A stretch of 64,000 nucleotides of DNA, taken from assembly GCF_001703635.1 (NCBI RefSeq), contig NZ_LQZT01000001.1:260648-324647 (forward strand). Reading direction: 5' to 3'. Positions 45,759 to 56,061 of this stretch are shown here, piece by piece (the first letter of the stretch is position 1; the number at the start of each line of letters is the position of its first letter). The notes under the pieces were generated by a model. The model saw nothing but the letters and a program-made list of their open reading frames with translations, did no database searches and was not told the DNA's origin. A program made the translations under genes and the position numbers. Origin of the DNA: Parahoeflea olei (GTDB lineage: Bacteria; Pseudomonadota; Alphaproteobacteria; Rhizobiales; Rhizobiaceae).

Positions 45759-45982
45759 CCGCACCGGACCATTCCATTTGCGTCGAACCCGGCGAAGCGG
45801 CGCCGGACCGTGGCCGCACGGCGAAACCCTTGCCCCCGCCGTGCCGGCTGCGGCATCGCGATGCGGCCGAGCTTGGCTCTTGATGTTCCGGCCCGATGAT
45901 GAAAACATCGCCTCAAGCTTGCCGACAGGCCCGGACACACGGACCGATATCAGGCAGCGGGCATTAGAACAGGGAACCAACC

Positions 45983-48043
45983 ATGACCAAACTCATCAAA
46001 CGCGCGCTTTTGTCGGCGTCGATCCTGGGCTTGAGCTCGGGCGCGGCCTTCGCCGATTACACCTTGACGATTTTGCACATCAATGACTGGCACAGCCGCA
46101 TTGAATCCAACAACAAATACGAATCCACCTGCTCTGCCGAGGAAGAGGCAGAGGACAAGTGCATCGGCGGCGCAGCGCGGCTGGTGACGGCGGTCGCCGA
46201 ACGCCGCAAGGCCCATGACGGCGGCAACCTGCTGCTGCTGAACGGCGGCGACAATTTCCAGGGCTCGCTGTTCTACACCACCTACAAGGGCACGGTCGAA
46301 GCCGAATTCCTCAACCTGATGAAGTTCGACGCCATGACCGTGGGCAACCACGAATTCGATGACGGCGAAGAGGCGCTGGTGCCGTTCCTCGAAAAGATCG
46401 AGTTTCCGGTGCTCTCGGCCAATGTCGCGCCCGGCGCCTCCTCCAAGGTCGGGGACATGATCAAGCCCTCGATCGTGATCGAAGTCGGCGGCGAGAAGAT
46501 CGGCATCGTCGGCGCCGTGACCAACGACACCCCCGACATCTCCTCCCCCGGCCCCAACATCCTGATCGCCGACGACATCCAGACGATCACCGCCGAGGTC
46601 GAGAAGCTGAAAGCCGAAGGCGTCAACAAGATCATCGCGCTGACCCATGTGGGCTACCCGCGCGACAAGGAAATGATCGCCAAGATCCCCGGCGTCGACG
46701 TGGTGGTCGGCGGCCATTCGCACTCGCTGCTGTCGAACACCGACGAAAAGGCCGAAGGGCCCTATCCGACCATGATCGACAACCCCGAAGGCTATCAGGT
46801 CCCGGTCACCCAGGCGGCCTCCTATTCGAAATATCTCGGCGAATTCACCGTGACCTTCGATGACAACGGCGTGGTCAAGGAAGCCAAGGGCGATCCGATC
46901 TATCTCGACAGTTCGGTCAAGCCGGACGAGACCGTGCTCGCGCGCATCAAGGAACTCGCCGCGCCGATCGAGGAGCTGAAGACCCGGAAGGTGTCGGAAA
47001 CCACCGAGGGAATCGACGGCTCGCGCGAGACCTGCCGCTCCACCGAATGCTCGATGGGCAACCTGGTCACCGACGCCATGGTCGACCGGGTCAAGGACCA
47101 GGGCGTGACCATCGCCATCCAGAACGGCGGCGGCCTGCGCGCCTCCATCGACCAGGGCGAGATCACCATGGGCGAAGTGCTCTCGGTGCTGCCGTTCCAG
47201 AACACGCTGGCAACCTTCGAACTCAAGGGCTCCGACGTGGTCGCCGCGCTGGAGAACGGCGCCAGCCAGATCGAGGAAGGCGCCGGCCGCTTTGCCCAGG
47301 TCTCGGGCCTGCGCTACACCTTCGACAAGGACGCCCCGGCCGGTTCGCGCATCAAGTCGGTCGAGGTCAAGAAGGGCGACGGCTTCGAGCCGATCGATCC
47401 GGACGCCACCTACATGGTCGCCACCAACAACTACATGCGCGGCGGCGGCGACGGCTATGCGGTGTTCAAGTCGGCCGGCATGAACGCCTACGACTTCGGC
47501 CCCGGCCTCGAGCAGGTGGTGGCCGACTATCTGGAAAAGAACGCGCCCTACACGCCTTACACCGACGGCCGCGTTGCCGCCGTGACGGCCGCGACCACCG
47601 AACCGGCGGCGGCGGAAGAAGCCGCTCCGGCCGAAGAAGCGGCGCCGGCCGCTGAACCCGCGGCGGAAGCTGCCCCGGCGACCGAAACGGCGCCTGCGGC
47701 AGAAGCGGCGCCCACGCCGGAAACCGCTCCGGCAGCAGAAGCGACACCCGCGGCAGAAGCGGCTCCCGCTCCCGCGGCAGAAACTGCACCCGCGGCAGAA
47801 GCCGCTCCGGCGGCGGAAGCTGCACCCGCGGCAGAAGCTGCACCCGCGGCGGAAACCGCTCCGGCTGCCGACGCGGCGATGGACGCCAAGCACCATGTGA
47901 TCGCAGCCGGAGACACCCTTTGGGACCTGGCCGCGACCTATTACGGCGATCCCGAAATGTGGAAAAAGATCGCGGACGCCAATCCGTCGATCTCCCCCAA
48001 CAATATGGAGATCGGCCAGACCCTGACCATTCCGGCCAAGTAA
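45983..48043 (+). CDS. Exported 5'-nucleotidase/metallophosphoesterase with Ala-rich linker and LysM domain
   Basis: This 686-aa protein has a signal peptide (LLSASILGLSSGAAFA), then the metallophosphoesterase domain with ILHINDWHSR, NGGDNFQGS, VGNHEFD and VGGHSHSLL, and the 5'-nucleotidase C-terminal domain (NGGGLRASIDQGEITMG, LPFQNTLAT). Residues ~536-633 are Ala/Pro/Glu repeats. A LysM domain (HHVIAAGDTLWDLAATYYG to IGQTLTIPAK) closes the protein. It probably hydrolyses nucleotides or UDP-sugars in the periplasm while held on murein. Confidence 0.92.
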   Translation: MTKLIKRALLSASILGLSSGAAFADYTLTILHINDWHSRIESNNKYESTCSAEEEAEDKCIGGAARLVTAVAERRKAHDGGNLLLLNGGDNFQGSLFYTTYKGTVEAEFLNLMKFDAMTVGNHEFDDGEEALVPFLEKIEFPVLSANVAPGASSKVGDMIKPSIVIEVGGEKIGIVGAVTNDTPDISSPGPNILIADDIQTITAEVEKLKAEGVNKIIALTHVGYPRDKEMIAKIPGVDVVVGGHSHSLLSNTDEKAEGPYPTMIDNPEGYQVPVTQAASYSKYLGEFTVTFDDNGVVKEAKGDPIYLDSSVKPDETVLARIKELAAPIEELKTRKVSETTEGIDGSRETCRSTECSMGNLVTDAMVDRVKDQGVTIAIQNGGGLRASIDQGEITMGEVLSVLPFQNTLATFELKGSDVVAALENGASQIEEGAGRFAQVSGLRYTFDKDAPAGSRIKSVEVKKGDGFEPIDPDATYMVATNNYMRGGGDGYAVFKSAGMNAYDFGPGLEQVVADYLEKNAPYTPYTDGRVAAVTAATTEPAAAEEAAPAEEAAPAAEPAAEAAPATETAPAAEAAPTPETAPAAEATPAAEAAPAPAAETAPAAEAAPAAEAAPAAEAAPAAETAPAADAAMDAKHHVIAAGDTLWDLAATYYGDPEMWKKIADANPSISPNNMEIGQTLTIPAK
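47590..47880 (+). repeat. Ala/Pro/Glu-coding repeat tract
   Basis: Imperfect copies of the coding unit for AAPAAEA run for about 290 bases inside the 5'-nucleotidase gene, linking the catalytic part to LysM. Confidence 0.8.
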
Positions 48044-48068
48044 GCCGGTCGCATCGTCCTTCGCCAAA

Positions 48069-48094
48069 GGGTCCGGTTCGCCGGGCCCTTTTTT
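48069..48094 (+). terminator. Intrinsic terminator after the 5'-nucleotidase gene
   Basis: An 8-bp stem with one G-T pair (GGGTCCGG, 48069-48076; partner 48081-48088) and a TTCG loop is followed by TTTTTT. Confidence 0.9.
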
Positions 48095-48132
48095 GCTGTT
48101 TGCAGATTCACGCGGACAGGCCTGGCAGATGA

Positions 48133-48160
48133 TTGATTTGTCGGGTTATGTCACTATGTT
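48133..48160 (+). promoter_or_regulatory. Candidate sigma-70 promoter of hemH
   Basis: TTGATT (48133-48138) and TATGTT (48155-48160) with a 16-base spacer. A start near 48167 would exclude the upstream ATG at 48150 and supports 48199 as the hemH start. Confidence 0.4.
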
Positions 48161-48198
48161 CCCCAGCAACATCGACCTTGATCCGCAAAGCACATGAA

Positions 48199-49275
48199 AT
48201 GGACGCCACCTTGAATACCCGTGTGATCCAATATGACGAGGCGTCCCGCGCCGTGGGCGAGCTTCCGCCCGACCATGCACCGGTGAAGATCCAGAAAGTC
48301 GGGGTCCTGCTCGTCAATCTGGGCACGCCGGACGGCACCGACTACAAGTCGATGCGCCGCTATCTCAAGGAATTCCTGACCGACAAGCGCGTGATCGAGT
48401 GGCCGCGGGCGCTGTGGTACCCGATCCTGTTCGGCATCGTCCTCAACACCCGGCCCAAGCGCGTGGGCAAGGCCTATGAGGAGATCTGGAACCACGAACT
48501 CGGCGAGAGCTTTCTCAGGACCTATACCCGCAATCAGGCGCAGCAGCTGGGCGGGAGCCTGTCCGCCCATCCCGCGGTGATGGTCGACTGGGCGATGCGC
48601 TACGGCCAGCCCTCGATCCCCGACCGGATGCAGGCGCTGAAAGACGCGGGCTGCGACCGCATCCTGCTGTTCCCGCTCTATCCGCAATATGCCGCGGCGA
48701 CGACGGCCACCGTCAACGACAAGGCCTTCCAGGCGATGATGGACATGCGCTGGCAGCCGGCGATCCGCACCGTCCCGCCCTATCACGACGACCCGGTCTA
48801 TATCGACGCCATCGCCAATTCGATCGAGACCCATCTCGCAAGCCTCGACTGGGAGCCGGAGATCGTGCTCACCTCGTTCCACGGCATTCCGCAATCCTAC
48901 TTCCTCAAGGGCGATCCCTATCACTGCCAGTGCCTCAAGACCGCACGGCTGGTGCGCGAACGCCTGGGCTGGTCCAAGGAGAAGCTGATGCCGACCTTCC
49001 AGTCGCGCTTCGGCCCCGAGGAATGGCTTCAGCCCTATACCGACAAGACCGTCGAGAAGCTCGCGCAGGACGGCGTGAAGCGCATCGCGGTGATCAATCC
49101 GGGCTTCGTGTCCGACTGCCTGGAAACGCTCGAGGAAATCGCGGGCGAGGCGGGCGAACTGTTCCATGAGAACGGCGGCGAGCATTTCACCCATATTCCC
49201 TGCCTCAACGACAGTGCCGAGGGCATGCGCGTGATCGAATCCGTCGTGCGCCGCGAGTTGCAGGGCTGGATCTGA
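48199..49275 (+). CDS. hemH: Ferrochelatase
   Basis: This 358-aa enzyme has VGVLLVNLGTPDG near the N-terminus, LLFPLYPQYAAATTAT, the active-site His in SFHGIPQSY, and the catalytic Glu in NPGFVSDCLETLEEI. It inserts Fe2+ into protoporphyrin IX, the last step of haem synthesis. A short N-terminal extension of about 30 residues precedes the core. No Fe-S ligand Cys cluster is obvious at the C-terminus. Confidence 0.95.
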   Translation: MDATLNTRVIQYDEASRAVGELPPDHAPVKIQKVGVLLVNLGTPDGTDYKSMRRYLKEFLTDKRVIEWPRALWYPILFGIVLNTRPKRVGKAYEEIWNHELGESFLRTYTRNQAQQLGGSLSAHPAVMVDWAMRYGQPSIPDRMQALKDAGCDRILLFPLYPQYAAATTATVNDKAFQAMMDMRWQPAIRTVPPYHDDPVYIDAIANSIETHLASLDWEPEIVLTSFHGIPQSYFLKGDPYHCQCLKTARLVRERLGWSKEKLMPTFQSRFGPEEWLQPYTDKTVEKLAQDGVKRIAVINPGFVSDCLETLEEIAGEAGELFHENGGEHFTHIPCLNDSAEGMRVIESVVRRELQGWI

Positions 49276-49442
49276 ACCCCGTTGCGGCCGCGCAAATATT
49301 GCAACGCCCGGTCGGACGGATTACCTCTATGAGGACCAAGGCCGGCATCGCAGCAAAAGCTGCGCGCCGGCATGTTTTGCATCATCAGCCAGACCCGTTC
49401 CCGCCGCAAGCGTGACGGTCGGCGGACCCGGGAGGTCATGGC

Positions 49443-50453
49443 ATGTTGGGACTGGGACTGGACATCACGGTTGGCGTGATCGTCGTCATCGCGCTTCTTG
49501 TTCTGTTTTCGGCGGTCAAGACGGTGCCGCAGGGCTATGCCTATACGGTCGAACGCTTCGGCCGCTACACCCGCACGCTGACGCCCGGCCTCAACCTTCT
49601 TGTGCCGTTCATCGACCGCATCGGCCGCAAGATCAACATCATGGAACAGGTGCTCGATATCCCCACCCAGGAGGTCATCACCCGGGACAATGCCTCGGTC
49701 TCGTCCGACGCGGTCTCGTTCTACCAGGTGCTCAACCCGGCCGAGGCCGCCTACCAGGTTGCCAATCTCGAGCTGGCGCTCATCAACCTGACCATGACCA
49801 ATATCCGCTCGGTGATGGGCTCGATGGATCTCGACGAGCTCCTTTCCAACCGCGATGCCATCAATGACCGGCTGCTCCGGGTGGTCGACCAGGCCGCTGC
49901 TCCCTGGGGCATCAAGATCACCCGTGTCGAGATCAAGGACATCGCGCCGCCGGTGGACCTGGTCGAGGCCATGGGCCGGCAGATGAAGGCCGAGCGCGAG
50001 AAACGCGCCGAAGTGCTGGAGGCCGAAGGTTTCCGCAACGCCCAGATCCTGCGCGCGGAGGGCGCCAAGCAGTCCGCCATCCTCGAGGCCGAAGGCCGCC
50101 GCGATGCCGCCTTCCGTGACGCCGAGGCGCGCGAGCGACTGGCCGAAGCCGAGGCCAAGGCCACGCAGATGATGTCGACTGCCATCTCCGAAGGCGACCC
50201 CGCCGCGGTCAACTATTTCGTGGCGCAGAAATACACCGAAGCGCTCGGCAAGATCGCCACCGCCAACAACCAGAAGGTCATCCTGATGCCGCTCGAAGCC
50301 TCGGCGCTGATCGGCTCGCTCGGCGGCATCGGCGAGATCGCCCGCGAGGTCTTCGGCCGGGATGGCGCGCAGCCCGCCCCTGCCCGGCAGGCACGCGCGC
50401 CGCGGCCCTCCACGCCCGGCATCTCCGGACCCGGCAGGGAACCCGAGGCATGA
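49443..50453 (+). CDS. SPFH/band 7 (stomatin-like) membrane protein
   Basis: This 336-aa protein has one N-terminal membrane helix ([18 protein letters not shown]), then the SPFH domain ([31 protein letters not shown]) and a coiled-coil segment rich in EAEG/ERAEV repeats (residues ~175-245). Such proteins form oligomeric rings in membrane microdomains and often pair with NfeD, whose gene overlaps by four bases here. Confidence 0.93.
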   Translation: MLGLGLDITVGVIVVIALLVLFSAVKTVPQGYAYTVERFGRYTRTLTPGLNLLVPFIDRIGRKINIMEQVLDIPTQEVITRDNASVSSDAVSFYQVLNPAEAAYQVANLELALINLTMTNIRSVMGSMDLDELLSNRDAINDRLLRVVDQAAAPWGIKITRVEIKDIAPPVDLVEAMGRQMKAEREKRAEVLEAEGFRNAQILRAEGAKQSAILEAEGRRDAAFRDAEARERLAEAEAKATQMMSTAISEGDPAAVNYFVAQKYTEALGKIATANNQKVILMPLEASALIGSLGGIGEIAREVFGRDGAQPAPARQARAPRPSTPGISGPGREPEA

Positions 50454-50908
50454 TCGCGCAGGTTCTGAGTGAACTCGGTCCCTGGTCCTGGTGGATCGTC
50501 GGCCTCGTCTTCCTGGGGCTCGAGATCCTGGTTCCAGGCGTGTTCCTGCTCTGGATCGGGCTTGCCGCCATCGTCGTGGGCGCACTGTCATTCCTGCTCT
50601 GGGGCGCGGACCTGTGGAGCTGGCAATTGCAGATGCTGGTGTTTGCGGTTCTCTCGCTGGTCTTCGCGGTGGTCGGCCGGCGCATCACCGCCGCCAATGC
50701 CCGCTCCGACCAGCCGATGCTCAACCGCCGCGTCGAAGGCCTGGTCGGCCGCACGGCAACGCTTGAGGAGCCGATCCGCGACGGCAAGGGCCGGGTCCGG
50801 CTCGACGACACCACCTGGATCGTTCAGGGACCGGAAATGCCGGCGGGCGCCCGGGTGCGCATCGTCATGGCCCAGGCCGGCTGCCTGACGGTGGAACCCG
50901 CAACCTGA
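50450..50908 (+). CDS. NfeD-family membrane protein
   Basis: This 152-aa protein has two or three N-terminal membrane helices ([54 protein letters not shown]) and a C-terminal OB-like domain starting [20 protein letters not shown]. It is the short NfeD type without a protease domain. It overlaps the SPFH gene by ATGA and the two products probably act as one complex. Confidence 0.92.
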   Translation: MIAQVLSELGPWSWWIVGLVFLGLEILVPGVFLLWIGLAAIVVGALSFLLWGADLWSWQLQMLVFAVLSLVFAVVGRRITAANARSDQPMLNRRVEGLVGRTATLEEPIRDGKGRVRLDDTTWIVQGPEMPAGARVRIVMAQAGCLTVEPAT

Positions 50909-50934
50909 CCGGCGCCTGACGCGGGACGCGGCTT

Positions 50935-51930
50935 TCAGGCGACGCCGATCCGCAGAAGATCGTGGAAATGGACGATGCCGACCGGCAGGCGGTCCTGATC
51001 GGTGACGATCAGCGCGCCGATGGCATTCTTGTTCAGGATCGCCATCGCCGTGCTCGCAAGCGCGGTCGGCGCGACGGTCTTGGGTTGGCTCGTCATGATC
51101 GCATCGATCGGCAGCTCGACCAGGTTGCGCCCCAGATTGCGCGCCACGTCGCCATCGGTCACGATACCGATCAGCCGCCCGTCAGCGCCCGTGACCCCGA
51201 CACAGCCGAACTTGCGCTGCGACAGCGTCATGATGGCATCCTGTGCGGGCGTGCCCGAAGGCACCAGCGGCACCGACTCGCCGCTGTGCATCACATCGGC
51301 CACATGCGCCAGATTGGCACCGAGCTGGCCGCCGGGATGGAAGGTGTGGAAATCGCCTGCCGTAAACCCCTTGGCCTCGAGCAGCGCGACCGCGAGCGCA
51401 TCGCCGAGCGCGAGCTGCATCAGCGTCGAGGTGGTGGGCGCGAGCCCGTGCGGGCAGGCTTCCTGTTCGCGCGGCAACAGCATGACGATGTCGGCCTCGC
51501 GGGCGAGCGCCGAATGCGCGCCCGCGGTAAAGGCGATCAGCGGGATCTGGAACCGCCTGGAATAGGCGACGATGCCCTTGAGCTCCGCGCTTTCGCCCGA
51601 CCAGGAGAGAACGATGATCGCGTCGTCGCGGGCGATCATCCCGAGATCGCCGTGATTGGCTTCGGCAGGATGCACGAAATGCGACGGCGTGCCGGTGGAG
51701 GCGAGCGTGGCGGCGATCTTGGCGCCGATATGGCCACTCTTGCCGACACCGGTGACGATCACCCGCCCGGTGATGCCGCCGAGCGCCTCGACGGCGCGCA
51801 CGAACGGGTCTGCGAGGCCATTGTCGAGCGCTTCGGCGAGGGCATCGAGCCCGCCGCGCTCGGTCAGGATTGTACGACGCGCGGAAAGCCGCATCTCGTC
51901 GGCCGGGTAACCTGGGATGATCTTCTTCAT
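50935..51930 (-). CDS. kdsD: Arabinose-5-phosphate isomerase (KdsD/KpsF)
   Basis: The ATG at 51930 gives 331 aa. An SIS domain carries GVGKSGHIGAKIAATLAST, the isomerase motif SWSGESAE and HPGGQLGANL. Two CBS domains fill the C-terminal third (MTLSQRKFGCVGV, MAILNKNAIGALIV). The enzyme makes arabinose-5-phosphate for KDO, an inner-core sugar of LPS. It is divergent from the beta-barrel gene. Confidence 0.93.
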   Translation of the reverse strand: MKKIIPGYPADEMRLSARRTILTERGGLDALAEALDNGLADPFVRAVEALGGITGRVIVTGVGKSGHIGAKIAATLASTGTPSHFVHPAEANHGDLGMIARDDAIIVLSWSGESAELKGIVAYSRRFQIPLIAFTAGAHSALAREADIVMLLPREQEACPHGLAPTTSTLMQLALGDALAVALLEAKGFTAGDFHTFHPGGQLGANLAHVADVMHSGESVPLVPSGTPAQDAIMTLSQRKFGCVGVTGADGRLIGIVTDGDVARNLGRNLVELPIDAIMTSQPKTVAPTALASTAMAILNKNAIGALIVTDQDRLPVGIVHFHDLLRIGVA

Positions 51931-52069
51931 CGCGCCGGAATATCGCTTTGCCGCGCCCGTGTAAATCAACCTCGTCATGCTTGCGGCAAAGCGTCCGTTC
52001 GAAACCTTGCGTTAACCACAAGTGTTTACGGTTTGCAAAGATATGGCTGGCTGCGGACCCGAACACGCT

Positions 52070-53659
52070 ATGCGCAAGCAAGATACCACTGCTCCGACAT
52101 CGGCGCGTCGCGCAGGCCTGCGTGCCGGTGCGCTTGCGCTCGGCGTGTTCGCGTGCAGTCCGGCGGCCTGGGCGCAGTCCGCCCCCGACACAGACACAGA
52201 CACAGACACAGGCGCCTACGCGTTGCGCGGCACGACGTCGCAGCCTTCCGATGCCGCCTCCCGCGCGGCCGCGACACTCTATGGCGCGCTGCCCGCGCCC
52301 GCCACACGCCCGAGCCCCATACCCCGGGACCCGGCCGCGGCCGCGGCAAGCTCCGGCGCATCCGCGCGGACCATCGCGACCGAGCCGACAACAGCCGGCG
52401 ACCAGACCGGATCGATCGGCCCCGTCTCCGACCTCAGCCAGGCCGACCGGGACTATGCCGAAAGCCTGGGCCGCCAGAACGAGCGCACCGGAACCGTCGA
52501 CGGGCTGAGACGGATCCCGTCGACCGGCGCCGACACGGTCCCCGGTTTCATGCTGGGCACGCTCACGCTGCGGCCGACGATTGGCGAGCGGGTGGTGCAC
52601 GAATCGGTCGACTATGGCAGCTCGAAGACCAGCCGGGTCTACAGCGAGACCACCGTATCGGGCACGTTGCAATCGGACTGGTCGCGGCACCAGCTCACCG
52701 TCGACGGCGCCGCCAGCTTCCAGAAGAACCTGTCCGGCACAGGAACGGAAGAGCCGAGGGCGAATATCGACGCCCGGCTCGACCTCGACCTCGTCAACGA
52801 CGTGACCGCGACGCTCGGGGCGGGCTATTCCTATTCCGAGGAAAGCCGGACCGACCCGAACGCCATCGCCGGGGCGACCGCGCAATCGGGCATCCACGAG
52901 TTCCGTTCCAGTGTCGGGCTTCGCAAGGATCTCGGCCTGTTGCGCGGCACGACCACGTTCGAGGTCACCCGCAGGCTCTATGGCGACGCCACCTCCGCGA
53001 GCGGCGCGCCCATCAGCGTCGATGACCGCGACACGCTCGGCGCGGAACTGACCGCGCGGGTGGGCTATGCCCTCTCGCCGGCCCTGATCCCGTTCCTGGA
53101 AGCCTCCGTCGGCCGCGAGAAATATGACCAGCGCATCGACAACACCGGCGCCGAACGCTCGTCGATCACTTATGGCGTGCGCGCCGGCGCCGAATTCGAC
53201 ATGGGCGAGAAGCTCAGGGGCGAGCTTGCCGCGGGCTATGTGCTGCGCGACATCGACGACTCGAGCCTCGAGGACCTGAGCGGCCTGACGCTCGACGGGT
53301 CACTCGCCTGGTCGCCCCGGCGCGGCACGGATCTGAGCGCCGGCCTGACCACGAGGCTGGAATCGGCCACGGCCGCGGGCCAGTCCGGCTCGGTCGTCTA
53401 CGGCTTCAACACGACGCTGACCCAGCAGATCCACTCCTCGGTGGTGGCGCGGCTGGGTGCGACCGCGGGACTGCGCGACTACGATCAGGCCAGCGGCCGC
53501 GCCGACCAGAAGAGCTACGGCGTGTCGACCGGACTCGTCTGGAGCATCAACCGCTACCTCGACCTGGAGGCGGATGCGAGCTACACCCGCACCCGGGAGC
53601 CGGGCGTTACCGACGAAAAGACCGCCCGCGTCGCGCTCGGGCTCAAGCTCCGGCGGTAG
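52070..53659 (+). CDS. Outer-membrane beta-barrel protein (BBP2-type)
   Basis: I use the ATG at 52070 (529 aa), which gives a signal peptide (GLRAGALALGVFACSPAAWAQ); 52022 is possible. A low-complexity N-terminal region, starting DTDTDTDT, leads to ~350 residues of alternating strands with Gly/Tyr/Arg-rich turns. GYVLRDIDDSSLEDLSG, TLTQQIHSSVVARLGA and the last strand VALGLKLRR fit the outer_membrane_beta-barrel_2 family. The C-terminus is Arg-Arg rather than Phe. The role is unknown. Confidence 0.78.
   Translation: MRKQDTTAPTSARRAGLRAGALALGVFACSPAAWAQSAPDTDTDTDTGAYALRGTTSQPSDAASRAAATLYGALPAPATRPSPIPRDPAAAAASSGASARTIATEPTTAGDQTGSIGPVSDLSQADRDYAESLGRQNERTGTVDGLRRIPSTGADTVPGFMLGTLTLRPTIGERVVHESVDYGSSKTSRVYSETTVSGTLQSDWSRHQLTVDGAASFQKNLSGTGTEEPRANIDARLDLDLVNDVTATLGAGYSYSEESRTDPNAIAGATAQSGIHEFRSSVGLRKDLGLLRGTTTFEVTRRLYGDATSASGAPISVDDRDTLGAELTARVGYALSPALIPFLEASVGREKYDQRIDNTGAERSSITYGVRAGAEFDMGEKLRGELAAGYVLRDIDDSSLEDLSGLTLDGSLAWSPRRGTDLSAGLTTRLESATAAGQSGSVVYGFNTTLTQQIHSSVVARLGATAGLRDYDQASGRADQKSYGVSTGLVWSINRYLDLEADASYTRTREPGVTDEKTARVALGLKLRR
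52187..52210 (+). repeat. Four tandem GACACA hexamers
   Basis: The unit is in frame and codes for Asp-Thr, just after the signal peptide of the barrel protein. Confidence 0.8.
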
Positions 53660-53707
53660 GCCGCCGCCGTCCGGCCGGACGCATAAGGGACGCGCCAGTG
53701 AGCCGGT

Positions 53708-54595
53708 TCAGGCGCCCGCGATCATCTTTTTCAGGCTGTCGGCCACCAGCGGCCTGATGTCGGCGCGATCGAGCGCATAGGCGACATTGGCCAGGATGAA
53801 GCCGTCTTTCGAGCCGCAGTCATAGGTCTCGCCGCGGAACGGATAGGCCGAGAACGGCTGCTGATCGGCAAGCTTGAGCATGGCGTCGGTGACCTGGATC
53901 TCGTTGCCGGCACCGCGTTCCTGCCGGGCGAGGATGTCGAAGATTTCCGGCTGCAGGATGTAGCGGCCGTTGATGTAGAAATTCGAGGGCGCCGTGCCCT
54001 TGGCGGGTTTCTCGACCATTTCGGTGATGCGGAAACCGCCGTCGAGGTCCTCGCCCTTGCCGACGATGCCGTATTTGTGCGCAAGCTCCGGGTCGCATTC
54101 GGCCACGGCCACGATGTTGCCGCCGACCTTTTCGTACAGCTCGACCATGCCCGACAGGCAGCCGCCATTCTCGCCGCGCATCACCATGTCCGGCAGCAGC
54201 AGCGCGAACGGCTCGTCGCCGACGATGTCGCGCGCGCACCACACGGCATGGCCCAGGCCCAGCGGCGCCTGCTGGCGGGTGAAGCTGGTGGCGCCGGCCT
54301 TGGGCAGCATCTCTTCGAGCGAGGCAAGCTCGGCGGTCTTGCCGCGTTCCCTGAGCGTGGCCTCAAGCTCGGTCTGGATGTCGAAGTGATCCTCGATGAC
54401 ACCCTTGTTGCGCCCGGTGACGAACACGAAATGCTCGATCCCTGCGGCGATCGCCTCCTCGACCACATACTGGACCACCGGCTTGTCGACCACAGTCAGC
54501 ATTTCCTTCGGCACCGCCTTGGTGGCGGGCAGGAAGCGGGTGCCGAGCCCCGCAACCGGAAGAACTGCTTTTCTGATCTTGCGCGTAAGTGTCAT
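53708..54595 (-). CDS. galU: UTP-glucose-1-phosphate uridylyltransferase
   Basis: This 295-aa protein shows the nucleotidyltransferase start [24 protein letters not shown], with [24 protein letters not shown] and the uridine-binding EMVEKPAKG. The strong GAGGAAAAGAC ribosome site supports the start. It makes UDP-glucose for exopolysaccharides, LPS and cyclic glucans. It is divergent from the transglycosylase gene. Confidence 0.96.
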   Translation of the reverse strand: MTLTRKIRKAVLPVAGLGTRFLPATKAVPKEMLTVVDKPVVQYVVEEAIAAGIEHFVFVTGRNKGVIEDHFDIQTELEATLRERGKTAELASLEEMLPKAGATSFTRQQAPLGLGHAVWCARDIVGDEPFALLLPDMVMRGENGGCLSGMVELYEKVGGNIVAVAECDPELAHKYGIVGKGEDLDGGFRITEMVEKPAKGTAPSNFYINGRYILQPEIFDILARQERGAGNEIQVTDAMLKLADQQPFSAYPFRGETYDCGSKDGFILANVAYALDRADIRPLVADSLKKMIAGA

Positions 54596-54786
54596 GTCTT
54601 TTCCTCATTTCTCGTAAATGATGACGTCCGGCACATCCCGGCTGCTGATAGCAATACATAGCGTCGGTTCGTCGAAGGCAAACACAGCGCCGGCGGGGTG
54701 AATATGGTAAACGTTTTGTTGACGGCTCACGGATAGGATACCCGATCAGTCACCTATCACAGCCCCGAAAACAGGATGCTTGGAAC

Positions 54787-56004
54787 ATGATCCGAACACC
54801 CAGCAAAATCGTCCGCGCCGCAGCTCTGTGCCTCATCGCCGGACTGTCGGCCCCACTCCCGGCCCATGCCGATGCGGCGTTTCAACAATGGATCTCGGGC
54901 TTCTATGCCACCGCCGCCAAAGCCGGCATCACCCGCGCGACCTATGAACAGGCCTTCCGAGGCGTGACCGCGCCGGACCATGACGTGCTCGAAAAAGCGC
55001 GGTACCAGCCGGAATTCACCACCAAGGTTTGGGACTATCTGGATTCCCGTGTCAACCCCTACACCATCGCCAAGGGGCGGGAGATGGCCTCCCGTCACGG
55101 CAGGACGCTTGCGGCGATCGAGAAGCATTTCGGCGTGGACCGCAACATCCTGCTTGCCATCTGGTCGATGGAATCCAACTACGGCGAGATCCTGTCCAAG
55201 AACGACCGGCTGCATTACGTGCCGCAGGCGCTCGCCACGCTGGCCTATGCCGACAAGAAGCGCTCGAAATTCGCCCGCCAGCAGCTCATCGCGGCCTTGA
55301 AGATCCTGCAGGCGGGCGACATTGCCGCCCACGAGATGACCGGCTCCTGGGCCGGCGCGATGGGCCACACCCAGTTCATCCCCACGAGCTACCTGGCCTT
55401 TGCGGTGGATGCCGACGGCAATGGCCACCGCGACATCTGGAATTCGATTCCGGATGCGCTGGCAACGGCTGCCAACCTGTTGAAGAAGAACGGCTGGCGC
55501 ACCGGCGAGACCTGGGGCTACGAGGCGGTCGCCCCGCGTGGCGGCGCCAAATACGAAGGCCAGACCAAGACCCTGTCGCAATGGGCAGCGCTCGGTTTCA
55601 GCCGACCGAGCGGCAAGGGCTTTCCCGACGGCAGCCGCCGCGCAGAGCTGAAGATGCCCGGCGGCGCCGGCGGTCCGGCCTTCCTGATGACGAAGAACTT
55701 CTTCGTCATCAAGCGCTACAACGCCTCCGATTCCTATGCGCTGGGCGTGGGCGTGCTGGCCGACGAGATCGCCGGCTACGGCGGCGTCGACCAGCGCTGG
55801 CCGCGCCCGGCCGGCATGCTCGACGTCAAGGAGAAGTTCGAGCTGCAAACGCACCTCAAGCGGCTCGGCTATTATGACGGAGAGATCGACGGCAATTTCG
55901 GATCGGGTTCGCGGGCCGCGATCGCTGCCTTCCAGTCGCGCAGCGGCTTGACCGGCGAGCCCCTTCCGTCGCAGAAGATACTGGACGCGATCCGCCGTCA
56001 CTGA
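54787..56004 (+). CDS. Lytic murein transglycosylase, MltB-like, with peptidoglycan-binding domain
   Basis: This 405-aa protein starts with a signal peptide (ALCLIAGLSAPLPAHA). The catalytic Glu lies in AIWSMESNYGEIL, followed by ALATLAYADKKRSKFAR and GHTQFIPTSYLAFAVDADG, the MltB/SltB motifs. The C-terminal ~60 residues are a PG_binding_1 domain (LQTHLKRLGYYDGEIDGNFG). It cleaves the murein glycan to give anhydromuropeptides. The SGNH/DUF459 gene follows 57 bases later. Confidence 0.92.
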   Translation: MIRTPSKIVRAAALCLIAGLSAPLPAHADAAFQQWISGFYATAAKAGITRATYEQAFRGVTAPDHDVLEKARYQPEFTTKVWDYLDSRVNPYTIAKGREMASRHGRTLAAIEKHFGVDRNILLAIWSMESNYGEILSKNDRLHYVPQALATLAYADKKRSKFARQQLIAALKILQAGDIAAHEMTGSWAGAMGHTQFIPTSYLAFAVDADGNGHRDIWNSIPDALATAANLLKKNGWRTGETWGYEAVAPRGGAKYEGQTKTLSQWAALGFSRPSGKGFPDGSRRAELKMPGGAGGPAFLMTKNFFVIKRYNASDSYALGVGVLADEIAGYGGVDQRWPRPAGMLDVKEKFELQTHLKRLGYYDGEIDGNFGSGSRAAIAAFQSRSGLTGEPLPSQKILDAIRRH

Positions 56005-56061
56005 GCCTCAGGCAGACGACGGATCCCGGCCGGCCGCAAGCCCGAATGGAGATTGCCCCTC

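Noticed and set aside
45950..48067. A 705-codon open frame opposite the 5'-nucleotidase, with Arg/Gly/Phe/Cys-rich repeats
   Set aside because: The repeats are the reverse reading of the Ala/Pro/Glu linker of the real gene.
52013..52030. CtrA-like site upstream of the barrel gene (TTAACCACAAGTGTTTAC)
   Set aside because: The second half-site TTAA is missing at the required spacing.
52187..52210. Phase-variable microsatellite in the barrel gene
   Set aside because: The six-base unit keeps the frame when copies change, so it cannot switch the gene on and off.
54700..54786. Promoter with TTGACG before the transglycosylase gene
   Set aside because: The nearest -10-like sequence is only about nine bases away, too close for sigma-70.
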